Below, piece by piece: positions 32,318-37,958 of a stretch of 44,688 nucleotides of DNA. The translations under genes and the position numbers were made by a program. Below the pieces are notes generated by a model. That model did no database searches. It was not told where the DNA came from and was given only the letters and a program-made list of their open reading frames with translations. The stretch spans positions 1 through 44,688 of the forward strand of contig DAOUBF010000051.1 in the NCBI GenBank assembly GCA_034432795.1, given 5' to 3'. Source of the DNA: DAOUBF01 sp034432795 (lineage in GTDB: Bacteria > Chloroflexota > Anaerolineae > DSLN01). Position 1 is the stretch's first letter, and every line of letters begins with the position of its first letter.

Positions 32318-33372
32318 GCTTGCTCCTTCAGCTCACCCGCGTTTCTCCTGTGCTCATGATACAGCGCGTTGAACGTCTCAATGGGGGTGATGTGCACCAG
32401 GCAGGCCAGGGCGCAACGCCCGCAGCCCACACAGCCCAACAGGCCATAGGCTTCGGTCTGATACTGGCCCTTGCGCAGGAAGCGGTGGCGTTGCCGCGCC
32501 AGGCGCGTGGGCCGGAAGTCGTGCCCGCCCGCCACTTTGGCGAAGTCGTTCAACTGGCAGGAATCCCAGATACGTACGCGCTTGCCCACCGACAGGGCGA
32601 AGTCCACTTCGTCCTGGACGTTGAAGCAATAGCAGGTGGGGCAGACGTTGGTGCAGGCGGCGCAGCCCAGGCAGCGCTGGCCCAACTCCTCCCAGACGGG
32701 GCTGTTGTAGCTCACCCGCAACAGGGAGGGCAGTTCCCCCGCGTCAAAGTCCAGCCGGTAGGGGAAGCTGGCCCATTTCTGCGCCAGCACCTGGTTCAGG
32801 CGTCTGACCTCCTCGTCTGTCGCCGGGCGGGCCTCAGCGTGATCGTTCAACAGCACCTCGCCCCATTCGCTGCCGATGTCCACCGCATACACATCGCCCA
32901 GGTCGGTCAAATGCAGGTCAAACGTCTCTGGGAGGGAAAGTGTCCCCATGCTCTTGCAAAAGGAATGTGGGCTGCATGGGCGCAGGCATTCAATGCTGAC
33001 CAGCGCCGTGTTCTCGCGCCGCCGCTGGTAATGCTTATCGGCGAAGCCGGTGCTGAAGACTTTATCCAGCAGTTGGATGGCGTACAGGTCGCAGGTGTGC
33101 ACGCCCAACACGACGGTGGGCTGCCCATCAAACACCGGCTCAATACGGCTGCCATCCAGGCGAAAGCGCACCAACTCCTCGCGCTGGGGCAAGAGGTATT
33201 TCTTAGGAGGGAGGATGCTCTGCGTGTAGTCCAGGCGCAGTTCATCGGGCGAGGCGATCTTGTCAAAGATGAACTGCCCCTGCACCTCCTTTGGCCCGAC
33301 AACCTCGTAGCGGCTTTGCAGCCAGGTCACCCAGCGCGTGAGCGCCTCTTTCGGCATCACTTTGAAACTCAT
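32314..33372 (-). CDS. hyhB: Group 3b hydrogenase beta subunit (4Fe-4S dicluster protein)
   Basis: The product has 352 residues. The N-terminal domain includes VLGVHTCDLYAIQLLD, shared with HyhB and anaerobic sulfite reductase subunit A. Two ferredoxin motifs near the C-terminus are CLGCAACTNVCPTCYC and CVGCGRCALACLVHI. It relays electrons between the small subunit and the FAD subunit. The ATG at 33372 is chosen for AAGGAG five bases upstream; the frame is open 15 codons further. It is the first gene of the group 3b set and follows a 134-bp gap with three operator-like palindromes (33428-33489). Confidence 0.9.
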   Translation of the reverse strand: MSFKVMPKEALTRWVTWLQSRYEVVGPKEVQGQFIFDKIASPDELRLDYTQSILPPKKYLLPQREELVRFRLDGSRIEPVFDGQPTVVLGVHTCDLYAIQLLDKVFSTGFADKHYQRRRENTALVSIECLRPCSPHSFCKSMGTLSLPETFDLHLTDLGDVYAVDIGSEWGEVLLNDHAEARPATDEEVRRLNQVLAQKWASFPYRLDFDAGELPSLLRVSYNSPVWEELGQRCLGCAACTNVCPTCYCFNVQDEVDFALSVGKRVRIWDSCQLNDFAKVAGGHDFRPTRLARQRHRFLRKGQYQTEAYGLLGCVGCGRCALACLVHITPIETFNALYHEHRRNAGELKEQA

Positions 33373-33416
33373 CAGTTCTCCTTCCAGCCTTCCCAACAGG
33401 TTATCGGACTGTTTCA

Positions 33417-33444
33417 ATCCTAATATTAGTGCAAAATGTCACAA
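33417..33444 (-). promoter_or_regulatory. Weak candidate promoter for the group 3b operon
   Basis: On the minus strand TTGTGA (33439-33444) is followed by 16 bp and TAGGAT (33417-33422). The -35 overlaps the first operator-like site. The match is modest and the start site uncertain. Confidence 0.35.
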
Positions 33445-33489
33445 ATTACCCGTGACGCTTGTCACGGATCCCCCATGACATATGTCACC
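33428..33489. promoter_or_regulatory. Three operator-like palindromes at 23-bp spacing ahead of the group 3b hydrogenase
   Basis: In the 5-N6-5 layout the sites are AGTGC-N6-TCACA (33428-33443), CGTGA-N6-TCACG (33451-33466) and CATGA-N6-TCACC (33474-33489). All three carry TGTCAC at the same place (33437, 33460, 33483), so centres are exactly 23 bp apart. The middle site has perfect 7-bp arms (CCGTGAC/GTCACGG). The layout fits CRP/FNR-family boxes (TGTGA-N6-TCACA) and, for the first site, also Rex boxes (TTGTGA-N6-TCACAA). The binding protein is not identified. Confidence 0.65.
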
Positions 33490-33506
33490 AGAATCCAGGG
33501 GCGAAA

Positions 33507-34124
33507 TCAGGCAGGCGGTGTGCACAGCGGGCGCAGCAGATCCGCCAGCCCCTGCGCCACGTTGAGCACCGCCTGGCGCACGGCGGGTGAGAGGGGCTTG
33601 CCTATAGAGGTGTCGGCGGGTTGGATGCCCAGCAGGATAACCTGGCAGCCCAGAGAGGCGGTCAGGTAGTGGGCCAGGACATAAGGGGGTAGGGTATGGG
33701 TAGAGGCGCTCAAGCCGGTGGTCTCCTCGCAGGGCAGGCAACGCACGCTCCCCGGCGCTTCGCCCATGTCCGCAGCGTCCACCAGGATAACCAGGTCGGG
33801 CTGGAAGCGGCGCAGCGGCCCGGTGTAATTCTCCGGCGCCGGCCCCGCGCTGATCACCAGCAGACGATGGACGCCAGAGGTTGGCCCGCTGTTTGTTGTC
33901 CATCGTCCGTTAGTTTCCTTGATTCTTTTAGATAATCCGTTGAGTACCTCGTCCATCGTCTGCAAGGCGCAGGCCACCGCCAGACCGGCAGCATCATCCC
34001 CGCGCAGTTCGTGCCCAATGCCCACAACGGCCACACGCAGCGGATGATCAGCCGGTCGTATCTGGCGCAATGCCTGGCTGACCCCATCTTGCCAGGACGG
34101 CCTGGATGTCTTCGTCTCGTCCAT
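33507..34124 (-). CDS. [NiFe] hydrogenase maturation protease with an in-frame repeat insertion
   Basis: The product has 205 residues. After a 30-residue lead (SWQDGVSQALRQ) comes VAVVGIGHELRGDDAAGLAVA (31-51), the HycI-type active-site loop. ILVDAADMGEAPG and SASTHTLPPYVLAHYL follow with the conserved Asp and His. Between the first helix and second strand (about residues 58-80) lies DEVLNGLSKRIKETN..., encoded by a family A core flanked by heptamer units. Removing it would restore the family's usual length and spacing. The ATG at 34124 overlaps the ferredoxin gene by 77 bp. It likely processes the group 4 or group 3b large subunit. Confidence 0.85.
   Translation of the reverse strand: MDETKTSRPSWQDGVSQALRQIRPADHPLRVAVVGIGHELRGDDAAGLAVACALQTMDEVLNGLSKRIKETNGRWTTNSGPTSGVHRLLVISAGPAPENYTGPLRRFQPDLVILVDAADMGEAPGSVRCLPCEETTGLSASTHTLPPYVLAHYLTASLGCQVILLGIQPADTSIGKPLSPAVRQAVLNVAQGLADLLRPLCTPPA
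33885..33960 (-). repeat. Family A core nested in family D units, within a protease gene
   Basis: The 37 bp at 33912-33948 are the exact reverse complement of 29127-29163 and 30697-30733. GTCCATCGTCCGTT stands on one side and CGTCCATCGTCTGC on the other, which looks like a D element split by A. The frame stays open through the whole insert. Confidence 0.9.
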
Positions 34125-34476
34125 AATAGACGGTGAATGGCTCCCTGCTCAGCCCGGCCAGTTCCCATTCCTGGGAGGACATGTCAATGCACTTAAAGCG
34201 GCAGTTCTGCGCGCACTGGCCGCAGTAGGTGCAGCGGTCTATATGATAGCGCATCACAAAGCGCTTGCTGGCCTTATCCAGCGTGATCAGTTCAATCGCA
34301 TTGGCCGGGCAGTCCTTGTTGCACAGGGCGCAGCCGGTGCACTTCTCCGGGTCCCAGTGCAGTTGCCCGCGCAATCGCTCCGGCGTCGCCCGCCGTTCAA
34401 ACGGGTAGCGCTGCGTGACCGGCCGTTGGAACAGCGACCGGGTGACATCGCCTAGCATCGCCCCGATTTTCGTCAT
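34048..34476 (-). CDS. Ferredoxin subunit of a group 4 (complex I-like) hydrogenase
   Basis: The product has 142 residues. Two [4Fe-4S] motifs are CTGCALCNKDCPANAIEL (about 50-67) and CTYCGQCAQNCRFKCIDM (about 83-100), the NuoI/EchF/HycF pattern; in the second motif the usual proline after the last cysteine is arginine. It links the soluble donor to the large-subunit module of the membrane enzyme. The ATG at 34476 overlaps the stop of the NuoH-like gene (ATGA). Its last 25 codons overlap the start of the protease gene in another frame, an unusually long overlap. Confidence 0.87.
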   Translation of the reverse strand: MTKIGAMLGDVTRSLFQRPVTQRYPFERRATPERLRGQLHWDPEKCTGCALCNKDCPANAIELITLDKASKRFVMRYHIDRCTYCGQCAQNCRFKCIDMSSQEWELAGLSREPFTVYYGRDEDIQAVLARWGQPGIAPDTTG

Positions 34477-35444
34477 GCCACCATCCCTTTCCACACGACC
34501 AGGATAAACCACTGGAGTAACATCAGCAATGCGCCGAACCGCCACCACAGCCCCACCGTCTGGTCAATGCGCAGGCGTGCAAACAGGGCCTGCAACCCGG
34601 CCAGGAGGAACAGCAGCAGCAGGGTCTTGGCGAAGAAGAGCAACACCTGGATGCCCCCTGTGATACCAGACGCTATACCAAACCCGCCCAGGTAGAATGC
34701 GGCGATCAGCGTCAACCCGATCACAAGCTCTACGTTCTTGGCCAGGCGGAAGAGCGCCAGCCCGCGCCCGCTGTACTCTGTCAACGCTCCGGCGACGACC
34801 TCCGTCTCAGCTTCAGGGGCGTCAAAGGGGGGCAATTCCAGCTTCCCCATCAGCCCCACCAGGGCCACCAGGAAGCCCACAGGCTGGGTGAACACCAGCC
34901 AGCCCATAAGCGACTGTTGCCCCTCGGCCTGGGCATAGGCCGTGATCTCGCTGATCTGCCAGCTTCCGGCGACAATGGCCGGGCCGAGCAGGGCGAACAG
35001 GAAAGGCGCCTCATAGGAGAACAATTGCGTCAGCGTGCGCGTGGCGCCGGCCAGGGAGAAGCGGCTGAGGGGATTGGACCCGGCCAGGCCCAGGCATAGC
35101 GTCAGCAGGCTCAGCAGGTACACCGTCACGATCAGGTCGCCGGGGAAACTATAAGCTGGCGCCAGCCCCACCAGGGGCACATACAGGGCAGCGGTCAGTG
35201 CCCCGGCCAGCGCCACCACCGGCAGGCTGGTGAACAGCAGTGGATGGATGCCCTCCGGCACGATCTCCTCTTTGGAGAGCAGCTTGAGCGTATCGGCCAG
35301 TGGCTGGAACCAGCGCGGGCCGATGCGGTTCTGGAGTTGTGCGATCAGCTTACGGTGCACCCACTCATACGCCAGGCCGAGCAGGAGCAGGAACAACCCA
35401 CCCGGAAAGAACACAAGCGCGATCAGACTACGTGTGATGTCCAT
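34473..35444 (-). CDS. NuoH/HycD-like membrane subunit of a group 4 hydrogenase
   Basis: The product is a 323-residue protein with about eight membrane helices. The signature near the N-terminus is WVHRKLIAQLQNRIGPRWFQPLADTLKLLSKEEIVP (read in two parts, WVHRKLIAQLQNRIGP and FQPLADTLKLL), followed by PLVGLAPAYSFPGDL. FDAPEAETEVVAGALTEYSG is the acidic loop conserved in NuoH and HycD. It anchors the hydrophilic module and takes part in ion translocation. The ATG at 35444 has GGAGG a few bases upstream and overlaps the large-subunit gene by 17 bp. Confidence 0.9.
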   Translation of the reverse strand: MDITRSLIALVFFPGGLFLLLLGLAYEWVHRKLIAQLQNRIGPRWFQPLADTLKLLSKEEIVPEGIHPLLFTSLPVVALAGALTAALYVPLVGLAPAYSFPGDLIVTVYLLSLLTLCLGLAGSNPLSRFSLAGATRTLTQLFSYEAPFLFALLGPAIVAGSWQISEITAYAQAEGQQSLMGWLVFTQPVGFLVALVGLMGKLELPPFDAPEAETEVVAGALTEYSGRGLALFRLAKNVELVIGLTLIAAFYLGGFGIASGITGGIQVLLFFAKTLLLLFLLAGLQALFARLRIDQTVGLWWRFGALLMLLQWFILVVWKGMVA

Positions 35445-36630
35445 AGGCCTCCATCCCATAGCGCCGCAGCTTTTCCCAGGGCCAGACCTCAGGGTCGCCG
35501 CGGCCTGTACGGATCACCACCATACGGTCGCTGCAGGAGAAACAGGGGTCAATGCCCACCAGGATCATGGGGACATCCGCCAGCTTATGGCCCACGACCG
35601 TGTTGAGCACCGAGGCCCAGTTGCACAGGCTGGGCGTGCGCACCTTAATGCGCTCCGGCGACTCGCCGCCGTTGCTCTTGATAAAGTAGAACAACTCGCC
35701 ACGCGGCGCCTCCACGCGGCTGATGGTTTCGCCCTCCTTGATGCGCCGGGGCATGCGCACGCTGATCTCACCCGGCGGCAGCCGGTCCAGGATGTCACGG
35801 CAGACGCGGAAGCTCTCAAACAACTCTTTCACGCGCACCACGAAGCGGGCTTCCAGGTCGCCAGCCCGCTCCAGGATCGGGTGGACGGGGAAGTCGGCGT
35901 AGGCGGCATAAGGGGCTTCCACGCGGATGTCGCGAGGGACGCCGGAGGCGCGGGCGGTGGGGCCTACGGCGCCCAGGGTCTCGGCCTGCTCTCTGGTCAT
36001 CACGCCGATGCCGCGGGTGCGCTCCAGGAAGGCCGCATCGCTGGTGACCACATCCAGGTAGTGGCGCGCCCGCCGCTCCAGAAAGTCCAGCCCGCGATAG
36101 ATCGCGCTGGCCTGAGCCTCGTCCACATCACATTTCACGCCGCCCAGGATGTTGGCCGAGTAGTTGACGCGGTTGCCGGTCAACCCCTCCAGCAGGTCCA
36201 TGACCGTCTCGCGGTCGCGCCAGGTGTACATGAACAGCGTATCAAAGCCGGCTTCGTGGGCCGCCACACCCAGCCACAGCAGGTGGCTGTGGATGCGCTC
36301 CAACTCGGCCACCAGTTCACGGATGGCCTGGGCACGGGGCGGTGCCTCCACGCCAGCCAACTGCTCTACACCCAGGCTGTAGGCCGTGGCGTGAATATGG
36401 GAGCAGATACCACAGATGCGCTCTAACAGGTACAGGTTCTGTACCCACGTGCGTGACTCGGTGGCCTTCTCAATGCCCCGATGGACGTAGCCCAGCCGCG
36501 CCGAGGCCGCCACCACGATCTCACCCTCTACGGTGAACTCAAAGTGCCCCGGCTCCTTAAGTGCCGGGTGCTGCGGCCCGATGGGGATGACAAAACGTTC
36601 CTGATTCTCCTTGCCATTCGGTGATTGCAT
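35428..36630 (-). CDS. Group 4 [NiFe] hydrogenase large subunit (NuoD-like)
   Basis: The product has 400 residues. It starts with IPIGPQHPALKEPGHFEF, as in NuoD/HycE relatives. Both nickel-binding pairs are intact: L1 RICGICSHIHAT (C73, C76) and L2 DPCFSCSDRM (C363, C366), so it is a hydrogenase, not a complex I subunit. Cleavage would be expected after Arg369, releasing 31 residues. Followed by NuoH-like and ferredoxin genes, it forms the core of an energy-converting enzyme. No matching small subunit (NuoB-like) or NuoC-like gene is in the window. The gap before it is filled by family A repeats. Confidence 0.9.
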   Translation of the reverse strand: MQSPNGKENQERFVIPIGPQHPALKEPGHFEFTVEGEIVVAASARLGYVHRGIEKATESRTWVQNLYLLERICGICSHIHATAYSLGVEQLAGVEAPPRAQAIRELVAELERIHSHLLWLGVAAHEAGFDTLFMYTWRDRETVMDLLEGLTGNRVNYSANILGGVKCDVDEAQASAIYRGLDFLERRARHYLDVVTSDAAFLERTRGIGVMTREQAETLGAVGPTARASGVPRDIRVEAPYAAYADFPVHPILERAGDLEARFVVRVKELFESFRVCRDILDRLPPGEISVRMPRRIKEGETISRVEAPRGELFYFIKSNGGESPERIKVRTPSLCNWASVLNTVVGHKLADVPMILVGIDPCFSCSDRMVVIRTGRGDPEVWPWEKLRRYGMEAYGHHT

Positions 36631-36649
36631 AGGGGTGTGCTCTCTGCCC

Positions 36650-36758
36650 TCAATTTCCTTGATCCCTGTCGCCGAAGGCGACGTTAGTTTCCTTGATTCC
36701 TGTAGATAATCCGTTCAATCCGTTCTCAAAATCAGTTGACAGCAATCCGTTGAGCACC
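36650..36758 (-). repeat. Family A repeats, long form, ahead of the group 4 large-subunit gene
   Basis: The CAATTTCCTTGA module and CCTGTCGCCGAAG (36650-36677) are followed by the inverted long form (36688-36758), which matches 1579-1649 closely with four AACGGATT-type units on the minus strand. It fills the 135-bp gap between the cyclic-nucleotide-binding gene and the group 4 large-subunit gene. Confidence 0.9.
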
Positions 36759-36765
36759 AAAATAT

Positions 36766-37230
36766 CTATGTCGTGCTCCCGACCATTTGCACCCGCGTGG
36801 CGTGCAGCCGTTCCATGGCGGCCTTGGCGATTTGCCGCATCAGGGCGTAGGCCATACGGTTGTCCACCTCGCACAGCGCCCGCAAAGCGGCCGCATCTAC
36901 CTTGAGGAGGCGGCTGGGAGCGCTGGCCCGCGCCATCGCCGTCAGCCGGTACGGCTCAATCAGCGCCGAGATGCCCAACGGCTCGCCTGGGTTGATCTCG
37001 CCGACCCAGAACTCCTTGCCCGGTTTTGACCCTTCGCCGGGCACCGTAAAGTACAGGTCCACGCTGCCCTCCAACAGGAGGTACAGGGCGTTCGCCGGTT
37101 GCCCCTCCTCAAACAGGACCGTTCCGGCGGGAACCGAGATTTCCTCAGCGATCATGGCTACGGCCTTCTGTTGGGCGTCGTCCAGGCAACAAAAGAAGGG
37201 GTAACGACGCAGAAGCTCAGGCGAAATCAT
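36766..37230 (-). CDS. Stand-alone cyclic-nucleotide-binding domain protein
   Basis: The product has 154 residues, a single cNMP-binding beta-roll: VPAGTVLFEEGQPANALYLLLEGSVDLYF-type start (about 33-61, split as VPAGTVLFEEGQPA and LYLLLEGSVDL), GEINPGEPLGISALIEPYRL in place of the phosphate-binding cassette, and a C-terminal helix. There is no helix-turn-helix, so it is not a CRP-type DNA-binding protein. It overlaps the preceding protease gene by 4 bp (ATGA, 37227-37230). It may sense a nucleotide or redox signal for the hydrogenases; the cassette departs from the cAMP consensus, so the ligand is unknown. Confidence 0.85.
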   Translation of the reverse strand: MISPELLRRYPFFCCLDDAQQKAVAMIAEEISVPAGTVLFEEGQPANALYLLLEGSVDLYFTVPGEGSKPGKEFWVGEINPGEPLGISALIEPYRLTAMARASAPSRLLKVDAAALRALCEVDNRMAYALMRQIAKAAMERLHATRVQMVGSTT

Positions 37231-37796
37231 GGCTCTTCCTCCTGTCGCAATAATTCCAGGACTTTCTGCACGGCCTGCGGCACAGCGGCAGCCACAGGCG
37301 GCGTTAGCTTATCGCTGAATTCATACACGTAAGGGGATTCCACCGCCACGACCATGACCTGAGCGGGCAGGTGAGCGCCCATTGTCCGGCCCACCTGCAA
37401 CGCCGTCCACAGGTTGGTTTCGTGCGCCGAGGTGAGGTGGCCCACACTGGGGTGCGGCAATGCCTCCAGGGGGAAGCAGGTGACCTGGCCCACCGGCCCC
37501 TGTCCCAGGTTAACTGCGTCAATCACAATGGCCCGGTCATAGCCGACCAGCCGCTCCATCAGGCTGAGGCCGCCACCTACATAGCAATCCACCTCAACAG
37601 ACGACGGAGAACGGGAGACGGCCCCCTCCCCTCCCCTTATAGGGGAGAGGAGAGGTTCATCCGTCTTCTGTCCTTCGTCCTCCGTCGGGCGCGAAGCGCC
37701 CATGAGGGCTTGCCGCACCCCCTCGGCCACGTGCCAGCCTACGCCGTCGTCGCCGAGCAGCGGATTCCCCAGCCCGATTACCAATGTCCTGGTCAT
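37227..37796 (-). CDS. [NiFe] hydrogenase maturation protease with a 34-residue repeat-derived insertion, next to mvhA
   Basis: The product has 189 residues. It begins TLVIGLGNPLLGDDGVGWHVA (4-24), the HycI-type loop. VIDAVNLGQGPVG and LTSAHETNLWTAL carry the conserved Asp and His. Residues about 34-67 (ASRPTEDEGQKTDEPLL, then SPIRGGEGAVSRSPSSV) are encoded by a complete C/D repeat and interrupt the fold between helix 1 and strand 2; VEVDCYVGGGLSLMERL resumes the family pattern. It probably matures MvhA (37959-39461). AAGG lies near the ATG at 37796, and it is coupled to the next gene by ATGA. Confidence 0.87.
   Translation of the reverse strand: MTRTLVIGLGNPLLGDDGVGWHVAEGVRQALMGASRPTEDEGQKTDEPLLSPIRGGEGAVSRSPSSVEVDCYVGGGLSLMERLVGYDRAIVIDAVNLGQGPVGQVTCFPLEALPHPSVGHLTSAHETNLWTALQVGRTMGAHLPAQVMVVAVESPYVYEFSDKLTPPVAAAVPQAVQKVLELLRQEEEP
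37596..37697. repeat. Complete C/D hairpin element in-frame in a protease gene
   Basis: Left heptamer arm GACGACGGAGAACGGGAGAC, core CCCCTCCCCTCCCCTTATAG plus GGGAGAGGAGAGG, and right arm whose minus-strand reading is GACGGAG, GACGAAG, GACAGAA, GACGGAT, GAACCTC. The total is about 34 codons. This is the clearest full-length copy of the element in the window. Confidence 0.88.
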
Positions 37797-37958
37797 GGTC
37801 GCCTTAACAAACGGCGGAGGACGGCTCCCCCGGCGTAGGGCAGGTTTCTATACCTGCCGCTCTTCGGCGGCTATGGAAAGCCGCCCTACAGGCTCCCCCT
37901 CCCCTATAAGGGAGGGGAGAGGTTCGTCCGTCGTCCGTCGTTCGTCCTCCGTCTTCCA
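37797..37958. repeat. C/D element interrupted by two family B hairpins, between mvhA and its protease
   Basis: The left arm CGGCGGAGGACGGCTCCCCC is followed by B hairpins GGCAGGT-TTCTAT-ACCTGCC (37839-37858) and GGCGGCT-ATGGAA-AGCCGCC (37866-37885), then the core CCCCTCCCCTATAAGGGAGG and a right arm of CGTCCGT-type heptamers to 37955. No gene is seen in this 162-bp gap. Confidence 0.9.

Noticed and set aside
35428..36630. Respiratory complex I NuoD
   Set aside because: Both CxxC pairs that bind nickel are intact (C73/C76 and C363/C366); complex I NuoD lacks them, so a group 4 hydrogenase is the better call.
36766..37230. A CRP/FNR transcription factor that might bind the array at 33428-33489
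   Set aside because: The protein ends after the cNMP-binding fold and has no helix-turn-helix, so it cannot be the DNA-binding factor by itself.
29099..37958. A CRISPR array, considered because of the many short repeats
   Set aside because: Repeats are not evenly spaced, occur in both orientations, lie between and within genes, and no cas gene is present.
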